A DNA stretch of 64,000 nucleotides, from positions 397,990 to 461,989 of the forward strand of contig NZ_FMZC01000002.1 in assembly GCF_900102625.1 (NCBI RefSeq). The letters run 5' to 3'. This document shows, in pieces, positions 26,230 to 33,507 of this stretch (position 1 is its first letter; each line of letters opens with the position of its first letter). The notes beneath the pieces were generated by a model. The model did not search any database, was not told where the DNA came from, and was given only the letters and a program-made list of their open reading frames with translations. A program made the translations under genes and the position numbers. This stretch comes from Paracidovorax valerianellae (lineage in GTDB: Bacteria; Pseudomonadota; Gammaproteobacteria; Burkholderiales; Burkholderiaceae_C).

Positions 26230-26702
26230 ACACCTACCTCTCGCTCAAATGGGTCCACATCCTGTCCAGCGTGCTGCTGGTGGGCACGGGCTTCGGTTCG
26301 GCGTTCTACCTGTTCTTCGCCAACCGCAGCGGAAACGTTGCGGCCCAGGCCGTGGTGTCGCGGCTGGTGGTGCGGGCGGACACGTGGTTCACCACGCCCG
26401 CCGGCATCGTGCAGCCCATCACAGGCGTCGCCATGGCGATGATGGCCGGCTGGCCCCTGTCCACGCCGTGGCTGGCGGCTTCGATCGGGCTGTACGGGTT
26501 GGCCGGCCTGTGCTGGCTGCCGGTGCTATGGCTCCAGTGGCGCATGGCCGCGATCGCCCGCGATGCGGCGGAGCAAGGGACACCGATGCCCGCGCTCTAC
26601 AACCGCTACGCCCGCTGGTGGGAAGCCCTGGGTTACCCGGCCTTTGTGGCGATGCTGGCCATTTACTACCTGATGGTCCACAAGCCCGCGCTGTGGGGCT
26701 GA
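26226..26702 (+). CDS. DUF2269-family membrane protein
   Basis: 158 residues and four membrane helices. The opening MNTYLSLKWVHILSSVLLVGTGFGSAFY, with a His in the first helix, and the WFTTPAGIVQPITGVAMA segment fit DUF2269, which resembles cytochrome-b-type integral proteins; conserved His residues could ligate heme, but this is inference. It ends the operon starting at 24418 and is coupled by ATGA to the DoxX-like gene. Confidence 0.8.
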   Translation: MNTYLSLKWVHILSSVLLVGTGFGSAFYLFFANRSGNVAAQAVVSRLVVRADTWFTTPAGIVQPITGVAMAMMAGWPLSTPWLAASIGLYGLAGLCWLPVLWLQWRMAAIARDAAEQGTPMPALYNRYARWWEALGYPAFVAMLAIYYLMVHKPALWG

Positions 26703-26726
26703 TGCGGGTGAGTGTCAAAGCCGGGA

Positions 26727-27521
26727 TCAGGCGCAGGCCATGGCCTCGACCTTTGCCACCGCTTGCATGCCTGCATAGGCATGCCGCGCCAGCGCTTCGG
26801 CCAGCACTTGCGAGGGGTTGACCAGGCGCGTGCCCGCTGCCGTTTCGTCCAGGGCCAGCGGGATTTCGGTGCAGCCCATGATGAGCGACGAAAGGCCCTC
26901 GCGCTCGCGCAACGCCTGCGCCACGGCAGCAAAACGGCTGCGGGCCAGCGCGTAGTCTCCCGCCTTCACTCCAGCGTAGATGCCCTGCATGAGCTGCTCG
27001 CGCTCGTGCGGCAGGGGCAGCACGCAGGCGACGCCCTGGTCCGCCAGCGCGGCCTGGTACAGGCCGGTGTCGTACGAGCCTTGCGTGGCAAGCAAGCCCA
27101 CGCGCAAATCCCCTGAGGCCGCCAAGGCGGCCGCCACCTCGCGCATGCCATGCAGCACCTTCAGTTGCGGAAACCGCTGCTGCAGCTCTCCATGCCAGGC
27201 GTGGGCGGTGTTGCAGGCGATCGCCATCGCCTGCACCCCCAGCGCCACCAGCCGGCCCGTGGCCTGCGCCATGGGCTCGGCCGGCTGCTGCGCGCCGGGC
27301 GTGCGGTCGCCCAGCGCTGCCGTGCGGTCGGGAATGGGCACCTGCGCCAGCCAGTGCTCGGGGTAGGCCTGATCGCGCACGGGAATGCCCAGCGCCTCCA
27401 TGCGGCGCGTGCACGCCTCGACGAAAAGCCGCACGAAATCGGCACCCGCCGCGGGCCCCATGCCCCCCAGGATGCCGACCATGCAGGGCCGCTGGGCGGG
27501 CAATGGCAATGTCGCCGTCAT
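26727..27521 (-). CDS. Aspartate/glutamate racemase family protein
   Basis: 264 residues. Two-fold pseudo-symmetric racemase fold with both catalytic cysteines: CNTAH in the N-terminal half and GCTEIPL in the C-terminal half. ILGGMGPAAGADF begins the protein, as in the PLP-independent Asp/Glu racemases. It interconverts L- and D-forms of acidic amino acids in the cytoplasm; exact specificity is not readable. It lies 43 bp downstream of an amino-acid binding-protein gene on the same strand, and near a D-amino-acid dehydrogenase. Confidence 0.88.
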   Translation of the reverse strand: MTATLPLPAQRPCMVGILGGMGPAAGADFVRLFVEACTRRMEALGIPVRDQAYPEHWLAQVPIPDRTAALGDRTPGAQQPAEPMAQATGRLVALGVQAMAIACNTAHAWHGELQQRFPQLKVLHGMREVAAALAASGDLRVGLLATQGSYDTGLYQAALADQGVACVLPLPHEREQLMQGIYAGVKAGDYALARSRFAAVAQALREREGLSSLIMGCTEIPLALDETAAGTRLVNPSQVLAEALARHAYAGMQAVAKVEAMACA

Positions 27522-27563
27522 GACCAGACCTTCACAAGCAGTGGCGTGGCGATCCGCGATGGA

Positions 27564-28448
27564 TCAGTTGGCAGGCTTGTCGCTTTGCGCCACCAGGTTG
27601 TCGCGCAGTTCCTTGGACATGGGCAGGCCCAGGTTCTGGCCCTTGGGCGGCACGGGCGACATGAACCACTTGGTGTAGAGCTTTTCGAATTCGCCGGACT
27701 TCATCATTCCGCCGATCACGCCGTTCACCAGCGCCTGGAATTGGGGGTCGTCCTTGCGCATCATGCAGGCGTAGGGCTCGACCTGCAGCGAATCGCCCAC
27801 CACCACCCAGTCCGCCGGATTGCGGGCATTGCCCTTCAGGCCGAAGAGCAGGATGTCGTCCATCGCGAAGGCTTCCGCGCGGCCCGAATCGACCAGCAGC
27901 ATGGAATCGTCATGGTCCTTGCCGAGCACGATGTCCATGTCCAGGTTGTTCTCGCGGCTGTACTTGCGGATGACCTGCGCGTTGGTGGTGCCGCTGGTGC
28001 TGGCGACCTTCTTCTTGGCCAGGTCGGCGTAGTTCTGCACGCCCGACGTCTTCTTGGTGAGCAGGCGGGTGCCCGTGTAGAAATAGTTCACGGCGAACTG
28101 CACGTCCTTGCCGCGCGCCGTGTTGTTGGTGGTGGAGCCGCATTCCAGGTCCACCGTGCCGTTGGTGATCAGCGGAATGCGGTTTTGCGACGTGACGGCC
28201 TGCAGTTCGACCTTGATCGCCGGATTCTTCAACTTGGCGCGGACCGCATTCACCACGGCGTTGGAGATCTCCACCGAGAAACCGATCGGCTCGCCCGGGC
28301 CCGCCAGGTAGCTGAAAGGCACCGAAGACTCGCGATAGGCCAGCGTGATCTTTCCTGCATCGGCGATCTTCTGCAGGGTGTCGGCGTTGGCGGCGGCAGC
28401 AGCGCACACGCCGCAGGCGAGGACAGCGGCAGACAGGAATGGCTTCAT
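27564..28448 (-). CDS. Glutamate/aspartate-type ABC binding protein
   Basis: 294 residues with a signal peptide ending near ANA (about residue 22). It matches the GltI/family-3 binding proteins: KITLAYRESSVPFSYL, GFSVEISNAVVNAV, ITNGTVDLECGSTTNNTARGKDVQF and a C-terminal lid. These capture acidic amino acids in the periplasm for GltJKL, none of which is nearby, so it is an orphan. AAGGAG six bases before the ATG fixes the start. The racemase follows 42 bp downstream, suggesting that imported amino acids are racemised. Confidence 0.9.
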   Translation of the reverse strand: MKPFLSAAVLACGVCAAAAANADTLQKIADAGKITLAYRESSVPFSYLAGPGEPIGFSVEISNAVVNAVRAKLKNPAIKVELQAVTSQNRIPLITNGTVDLECGSTTNNTARGKDVQFAVNYFYTGTRLLTKKTSGVQNYADLAKKKVASTSGTTNAQVIRKYSRENNLDMDIVLGKDHDDSMLLVDSGRAEAFAMDDILLFGLKGNARNPADWVVVGDSLQVEPYACMMRKDDPQFQALVNGVIGGMMKSGEFEKLYTKWFMSPVPPKGQNLGLPMSKELRDNLVAQSDKPAN

Positions 28449-28761
28449 GGAGAGCTCCTTGACGGGGAAACAATAAGGGGATGAATGATGCGGGTGCCCA
28501 GGCACTGTAGAAACTCGGCGCGGCTTTCACCAATTCATTCGGCGGTAGGGGCCATGACGAAAAGTTATGCACCGGCCCGGGCCGAGAGCCATCCGCAAGC
28601 AATCTTCGCGCCCACCCGGCGCAGCGGGCTCACCGCCGCCATCGCGCATAACTTCCCGGCATGCCCCATCGGCGGTTTGGCATTGTTCAAAGGCTGAAGG
28701 CCTCCCTAGAGTGCAGACCACAGCCGGCCATGCCGGCGACAACGAACGGGAATCGAACGAT
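28449..28761. promoter_or_regulatory. Divergent control region with widely spaced inverted repeat
   Basis: This 313-bp gap separates the divergent binding-protein and dehydrogenase genes. AAGTTATGC (28562-28570) and GCATAACTT (28646-28654) are a perfect 9-base inverted repeat with start-to-start spacing of 84 bp, about eight helical turns, compatible with looping by a dimeric or tetrameric regulator. No convincing promoter hexamers were found. The nearby LysR gene (29999-30925) is a candidate binder. Confidence 0.45.
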
Positions 28762-29988
28762 ATGGATGCATGTGTCATGGGGGCGGGCATCGTGGGCCTG
28801 GCCACGGCCTACGAACTGCAGCGCCAGGGAATGCGCGTCACAGTGATCGACCAGGGGCCGGTGGGCGGCGGCGCCAGCGGCGGCAATGGCGCGCAGCTGA
28901 GCTACAGCTACGTGCAGCCCCTGGCCGACCCGGGCCTGTGGGCGCAGTTGCCCAAGCTGCTGCTGTCGCGCGAATCGCCGCTGCAGTTGCGCCTGCAGTG
29001 GGACCCGCACCAGTGGCAGTGGGCGCTGCGCTTTCTGGCCGCATGCAACAGCGCCACTTCGCGCCGCACCACCGAACAACTGTTGGCCCTGGCCGCGCAC
29101 AGCCGCGCCGGCTTCGAGGCCATGCGGGCCCGCGAAGCGCTGGACTGCGATTTTTCGGACACCGGCAAACTGGTGCTCTACGGCACCCGTGAAGGCCTGG
29201 CAGGGGCCGAACGCCAGATGGAACTGCAGCGCGCCTGGGGCAGCGAGCAGGCATCCATTTCGGCCCAGCGCTGCGTGGAACTTGAACCCGCCCTCGCCCA
29301 CCATGCCGCCCACATCGCCGGCGCGATCCACACCCCCAGCGAGTGCGCGGCCGACTGCCAGAAGGTGTGCGAGGGATTGCATGCGCTGCTCGCGCAGCGC
29401 GGCGCCCGGTTCGAACTGGGCGCGCAGGTGCAGGGCTTCGACCTTTCGCAAGGCCGCATCGCGGCGGTGCGCACGACCGCCGGGCCGATCGAGGCCGACC
29501 GCTTCGTGCTGGCGCTGGGCAGCGGCAGCGTCGCGGTGGCGAACCAGTTGGGTGTGCGGCTGCCGGCCTATCCGATCAAGGGCTACAGCGTCACGCTCGA
29601 TGCGCCGGACCACGCACCGTGGGCGCCGCGCATGAACGTGACGCATGCCGGGCGCAAGGTGGTGTTCGCCCGGCTGGGGCAGCGTCTGCGCGTGGCCGGC
29701 ATGGCCGAACTCGTGGGCCAAGACCGCAGCATTTCCCCCGCACGCATCGACAGCCTGCGCGCCACGGTGCGCGCCGTGCTGGGGCACGAAGCGCCCGCGG
29801 ACGCGTTGCGGCCCTGGACCGGCATGCGCCCCGCCACGCCCACCGGCCTGCCGATCGCCGGACGGGCCGAGGCCGGCCCCGACAACCTCTGGATCAACAC
29901 GGGCCACGGCGCATTGGGTTTCACGCTGGCCTTCGGCACCGCCGCCCTGCTGGCCCGGCAGATGCAGCAGGCGCCCGCGCAAGCCTGA
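28762..29988 (+). CDS. FAD-dependent D-amino-acid dehydrogenase (DadA-like)
   Basis: 408 residues. The FAD-binding loop is at the N-terminus (VMGAGIVGLATAYEL, residues 5-19), followed by DadA-type GGGASGGNGAQLSYSYV and the C-terminal TGLPIAGRAEAGPDNLWINTGHGALG that closes the FAD site. DadA oxidises D-amino acids and passes electrons to the respiratory chain. Together with the adjacent racemase and binding protein it suggests use of acidic D-amino acids. The ribosome site is weak. It ends 11 bp from the convergent LysR gene. Confidence 0.9.
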   Translation: MDACVMGAGIVGLATAYELQRQGMRVTVIDQGPVGGGASGGNGAQLSYSYVQPLADPGLWAQLPKLLLSRESPLQLRLQWDPHQWQWALRFLAACNSATSRRTTEQLLALAAHSRAGFEAMRAREALDCDFSDTGKLVLYGTREGLAGAERQMELQRAWGSEQASISAQRCVELEPALAHHAAHIAGAIHTPSECAADCQKVCEGLHALLAQRGARFELGAQVQGFDLSQGRIAAVRTTAGPIEADRFVLALGSGSVAVANQLGVRLPAYPIKGYSVTLDAPDHAPWAPRMNVTHAGRKVVFARLGQRLRVAGMAELVGQDRSISPARIDSLRATVRAVLGHEAPADALRPWTGMRPATPTGLPIAGRAEAGPDNLWINTGHGALGFTLAFGTAALLARQMQQAPAQA

Positions 29989-29998
29989 ACCGCCCAGG

Positions 29999-30925
29999 TC
30001 AGTCGCGCTCGGTCAGCCCGGTCGACGCCAAGGTCTGCGCCACGGCGTCCCGCATGCAGCGCACCATCGCATCGGCCAGCAGCGAAGCCGGCCGGTTCAC
30101 CATGCGCAGTGCCTTCACGGGCACGGCAATGCGGGGCGTGAGGGCGAGCACATCCACCCGCGACCGGTCGGCAGAGGCCGCGGTGCACACGTCCACCAGA
30201 GCCACGCCCAGCCCGTGGTGCGCCAGCGCCAGCGCCGCGTGGTAGGTCTGCACGGTGAAGGCCGCCTGCAGGCCCACATCGGCCTCGCGGCTGGCGTGGT
30301 TCACCATCGTGCCGAGCGGGTCGGTGGCCTCCAGCCGGATCACGGGCGTCTGGGCCAGATCGGCCAGGTGCACCACGCCGGCCTGCACGATCGCCGCGTC
30401 CAGCGTGCCTTTGGGCGCCACGCACACCACGCGGCCTTCGGCCAGCGTTTCCTGCGCGAGCGATGGATGCACCAGCGCACTGAAAACGAAACCGATATCG
30501 GCCTCCTGCAGCACCAGGGCCGAGACGATCTGGGGCGAATGCAGCGCATCGATGCGCACCGCCACGTCGGGGTGCAGCGCCCGAAAGGCATGCAGTGCGC
30601 GCGGCATCACCTCATGGCTCAGGGCAAGGACGCTCAGCACATGCAGCTCGCCCTCGCGCTGCTGGCCACGCAGGCTGTTGGCCAGCCGCTGCACATCGTC
30701 GAGCTGGTTGAACAGGCGTTCAATGTGCGGATAGAGCGTTTGCGCCTCGCGCGTGGGAACGAGCCGGCCCTTCATGCGGTGGAAAAGCGGGAAACCCAAT
30801 TGCAGTTCGGCGTGCGCCAGGATGCGGCTGACCGCTGGCTGGGTGACGTTGATGAGCCGGGCGGCGGCGCTCACGCTGCCGGTGAGCATCACCGCATTGA
30901 AGACTTCGATGTGGCGCAAGCGCAT
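29999..30925 (-). CDS. LysR-family transcriptional regulator
   Basis: 308 residues from MRLRHIEVFNAVMLTGSVSAAARL, a typical LysR N-terminus with recognition helix near VTQPAVSRILAHAE. The effector-binding domain (residues ~90-300) has the LysR Rossmann-like pattern. An upstream Met in frame would add 28 residues without similarity to the family, so it was not used. It converges on the DadA-like gene and may control that locus; this is inference. The divergent gap ahead of it (30926-31169) contains a TGTTCTG palindrome nearer to the next gene. Confidence 0.85.
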   Translation of the reverse strand: MRLRHIEVFNAVMLTGSVSAAARLINVTQPAVSRILAHAELQLGFPLFHRMKGRLVPTREAQTLYPHIERLFNQLDDVQRLANSLRGQQREGELHVLSVLALSHEVMPRALHAFRALHPDVAVRIDALHSPQIVSALVLQEADIGFVFSALVHPSLAQETLAEGRVVCVAPKGTLDAAIVQAGVVHLADLAQTPVIRLEATDPLGTMVNHASREADVGLQAAFTVQTYHAALALAHHGLGVALVDVCTAASADRSRVDVLALTPRIAVPVKALRMVNRPASLLADAMVRCMRDAVAQTLASTGLTERD

Positions 30926-31115
30926 GGCAGGAGGCGGGCTTTTTTTAGAACGGCGAAGCCAGCCATATTGCATCAAAAAGCATCTGGCCTTGCTCTGCCG
31001 TAGATGCAATTCGACACAAATGCCGCAAGACAGTCATACGGGGCCGATAGGCTCGCCGCTTTGCGCGACAAGGCCGACCAACAGGCCGATGTGATGACAC
31101 CGCATTGACCTTACG

Positions 31116-31137
31116 TGTTCTGGCGCTCTTCAGAACA
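31116..31137. promoter_or_regulatory. TGTTCTG-N8-CAGAACA palindrome ahead of the M15 peptidase gene
   Basis: TGTTCTG (31116-31122) and CAGAACA (31131-31137) are perfect 7-bp arms around eight bases, 32 bp before the peptidase ATG. TTGACC at 31105-31110 could be a -35 element whose spacer would overlap the palindrome. This looks like an operator rather than a terminator, since no T-run follows. The binding regulator is unknown. Confidence 0.5.
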
Positions 31138-31169
31138 TCACCAACGACCCTTCATTCAGAAAGACAGGC

Positions 31170-31712
31170 ATGGCAGATTCCAGTGGCAGCGTGTGGGTGG
31201 CCCGATTTCCGACCAGCAACCAGACCAGCGACCTGATCGCGAGTTTTCGCACCAAGGTGGAAAGCTTCATCGCGGCGCTACAAGCAGGGGGTGCATCGGT
31301 ATCGATTTCTGCCACCTTGCGCCCGCCCAAGCGCGCCTATCTCATGCACTATGCGTGGCGCATCGCGCGGGAAAACCTGGACGCGGCCACCGTGCCGGCC
31401 ATGGCGGGCGTGGACATCGAATGGGTGCACCGCGGCGCTACGGGCGCCGTCAACGCGGGCGCCGCCCGGGTGGCCGCCAACCAGATGGTCGCGGGCTATA
31501 GCATCGTATATGCGCCCGCCCTCACCTCGCGGCACTCCGAAGGGCGCGCCATCGACATGACGATCACCAACTATTCAGGGAAGGCCTTCAACAATGCCAC
31601 TGGCACCAGCACCACTGTCACCACCGCTGCGCAACTGCACGCCCTCGGCGCCACCTACGGCGTCTACAAGCTGGTGTCCGACCCACCGCACTGGTCCGAC
31701 GATGGCCACTGA
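31170..31712 (+). CDS. M15-type D,D-peptidase, putative peptidoglycan effector
   Basis: 180 residues without signal peptide. The zinc site of M15 (VanY/D-Ala-D-Ala peptidase) enzymes is present: SRHSEGRAIDM supplies His122 and Asp129, and DPPHWSDDGH supplies His174. Such enzymes cut peptide stems or cross-links in murein. It lacks any export signal, and the next gene, which has a signal peptide, starts inside its last codons. That arrangement matches toxic murein-hydrolase/immunity pairs delivered by type VI secretion. The enzyme class is well supported; delivery is inference. Phage endolysin origin is an alternative, but no other phage genes adjoin. Confidence 0.78.
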   Translation: MADSSGSVWVARFPTSNQTSDLIASFRTKVESFIAALQAGGASVSISATLRPPKRAYLMHYAWRIARENLDAATVPAMAGVDIEWVHRGATGAVNAGAARVAANQMVAGYSIVYAPALTSRHSEGRAIDMTITNYSGKAFNNATGTSTTVTTAAQLHALGATYGVYKLVSDPPHWSDDGH

Positions 31713-32319
31713 ACGCCGCACCCCACGCCGCCCCGCCGTGCTCGCGCTGGTGGGCCTGCTGTTCAGCGGCATGGCCGCGCACGCGGGCACGCCGCCAACC
31801 GCGCAGCCGGCCGGCCAAACGGCCCAGGCGGCTCAGGCGGTGTCATCCCGCGTCGGCCTCCTGGACGCACGCCGGCCCGACGCGCCCCGCCTGGTCATGG
31901 CGACCCCGCAGCCGGACGGCGAGCCTCAGCACTACCTGCGCCTGTCTCCACCGATGGGCAAAAAGCCGGAGTGCTGCGTGCAACCCGGCGTGGCCGCCCA
32001 GGAAGCCTCCATCCTGCAGTACCGCGGCGAAGACGCCGTGCCTGCCGATGAACGCGAGGCGCAGTTCCAGAAAGCGCCTGAAGAAGGTTTCGTGGGCCTG
32101 CTGCTGCAAAAGAACGCAGTGGTAAAGCGCACCACGGCCCACCGCATCGTGCTGCGCTGGCCAGACCGCAAGGCCCGGGTGCGCGTGGACCATTGCCTCT
32201 CCAGCGAGGGAATGCACGTGAAGATCGCGGAAAGCGGCGCCAAGGGGCAGTGGACGCCGAAAGCCCATTACTACCTCCCGCTGGGATCGGACGTCGCGGC
32301 GGACTGCCCACCTGATTAA
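31702..32319 (+). CDS. Exported protein, putative partner/immunity for the M15 peptidase
   Basis: 205 residues. A signal peptide spans about residues 1-28 (RPAVLALVGLLFSGMAAHAG). The mature part has two short Cys-containing motifs (ECCVQPG, VDHCLSS) and a final YYLPLGSDVAADCPPD. The ATG overlaps the peptidase stop by 11 bp, so translation is coupled. No family was recognised. By location and periplasmic targeting it is the obvious candidate to neutralise the enzyme encoded just before it. Confidence 0.6.
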   Translation: MATERRTPRRPAVLALVGLLFSGMAAHAGTPPTAQPAGQTAQAAQAVSSRVGLLDARRPDAPRLVMATPQPDGEPQHYLRLSPPMGKKPECCVQPGVAAQEASILQYRGEDAVPADEREAQFQKAPEEGFVGLLLQKNAVVKRTTAHRIVLRWPDRKARVRVDHCLSSEGMHVKIAESGAKGQWTPKAHYYLPLGSDVAADCPPD

Positions 32320-32322
32320 GCT

Positions 32323-32351
32323 TTTTAGCTAAGCGGTATATATGGCTAAAA
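32323..32351. promoter_or_regulatory. AT-rich inverted repeat before the amidase gene
   Basis: TTTTAGC (32323-32329) pairs with GCTAAAA (32345-32351) over a 15-base AT-rich loop containing TATATAT. It could be a weak terminator of the preceding pair or part of the promoter of the next. GGGAG and a TTG start codon follow at 32382-32395. Confidence 0.35.
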
Positions 32352-32392
32352 TCAGCCCGCTTCAAATTCACTAAGCAAAAAGGGAGAAGGAA

Positions 32393-33025
32393 TTGGGGAA
32401 ACTTGAAAAGGGTTTAATTGCAGATCAGAACGTGGAAGTCAAGATATTCCCATCCATCGAGCACGATTCATTAAAAAAAGTGACATCCATAGTCTTGCAC
32501 CGCACAGACTCATCCACAGCGAGCAGTTCTTTAAATGCTTACAAAGGCGGCCAGAAGACCGGCGCTCATTTTTTAATCGACAAGTCTGGAAAAATCTACC
32601 AAACAGCCAGCCTGCTAAAAACTTGCTGGCACGTTGGGATACTGCAGCCTCGTTGTGCAAACGAAAACATTTGCGCGCCAGATGAACTGAAAACGATCAA
32701 CGCGATGCTGCATGAACGGGGTATGAGTTTTGGGCGGCGTGCAACGAACGTGTCTGACTCAGAAAATCGCAAGAGCTACCCACTACGTTACCCGGCAAAT
32801 AGTGACTCCATTGGCATAGAAGTAGTCGGTCTATTTCTTCAAGGCAGCCAAGTGTATGAAACACCGACCTCAGCGCAGCTTTATCAAACCAAATGGCTCA
32901 CGCAGTTGCTAGTTGCCGAATATGGATTGAAGCTGAATGCAGACGTCTACTCTCACGGTGCTATCGCTCGCAAACAGCCTGCAGAGGGAGCGCAATTATT
33001 GAAGTATCTTTTCAGTGGGGCATGA
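32393..33025 (+). CDS. Amidase_2-type N-acetylmuramoyl-L-alanine amidase, putative effector
   Basis: 210 residues starting with TTG behind GGGAG. The Amidase_2/PGRP zinc fold is recognisable: TSIVLHRTD (His36), GAHFLIDKSGKIYQT, CWHVG (His80), SIGIEVVG (Glu143) and YSHGAIARKQPAEG (His188 and Glu198, Glu in place of AmpD's usual Asp). It would cut between N-acetylmuramic acid and the stem peptide. No signal peptide is present. Base composition is unlike the neighbours: the 120 bases at 32401-32520 are about 43% GC, against 78% at 31801-31860. This points to recent acquisition. The partner gene starts directly after its stop. Confidence 0.82.
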   Translation: MGKLEKGLIADQNVEVKIFPSIEHDSLKKVTSIVLHRTDSSTASSSLNAYKGGQKTGAHFLIDKSGKIYQTASLLKTCWHVGILQPRCANENICAPDELKTINAMLHERGMSFGRRATNVSDSENRKSYPLRYPANSDSIGIEVVGLFLQGSQVYETPTSAQLYQTKWLTQLLVAEYGLKLNADVYSHGAIARKQPAEGAQLLKYLFSGA

Positions 33026-33451
33026 ATGCATCATCTGAAAATTTTTCCTCTCCTTTTGGTGGCGGCCACAGCAGCATTGCTCATCGCATTTGGGCTTCAC
33101 ATCAAAAATTCAGGATCCATATCATCTACATTGATCGTCGATACTATTCAGCGCTCCATTGACCACACCACTGCCTCCATGGGCTGCGAAACGCTGGCGC
33201 TCTCGCCGAAGGATGCGGAAACCTATTTCTCGACCGCGACCGAAGTCTCCGCCGCACGGTTCGATGCGGAGTCGATCATCCTGCCGTGCAGCTTTTCCGG
33301 CACGTTGACGAAGGGCGGCATTCGGTACGCCTGGCGCATCCATGCGGCAGGTGCCGGGTACCTGACGGCGCAGGCCACCTCCTCTGAAACGAAACGGTTT
33401 CTCTGCGAAGACGCCTGCGAAAAGGCGCTGCCCGCGCTCATGGGCCGTTGA
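33026..33451 (+). CDS. Membrane-anchored partner/immunity candidate of the amidase
   Basis: 141 residues. An N-terminal hydrophobic helix (residues 5-23, IFPLLLVAATAALLIAFGL) serves as signal anchor, and the rest is periplasmic with cysteines in MGCETLAL, LPCSFSG and FLCEDACEKA. The ATG abuts the amidase TGA (TGAATG), so translation is coupled. The first ~150 bp are AT-rich like the amidase, while the later part is GC-rich like the genome. No known family; immunity is inferred from context. Confidence 0.6.
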   Translation: MHHLKIFPLLLVAATAALLIAFGLHIKNSGSISSTLIVDTIQRSIDHTTASMGCETLALSPKDAETYFSTATEVSAARFDAESIILPCSFSGTLTKGGIRYAWRIHAAGAGYLTAQATSSETKRFLCEDACEKALPALMGR

Positions 33452-33507
33452 TGCACGAACGCTGACGGACCTCCATGAGCGCGCCGGCCTTCAACGCGCT
33501 GCTGGCA

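Noticed and set aside
4908-33451. Type VI secretion structural genes near the putative effectors
   Set aside because: None found (no Tss, Hcp, VgrG, PAAR or ClpV) in the whole window; the effector reading rests on the gene pairs only.
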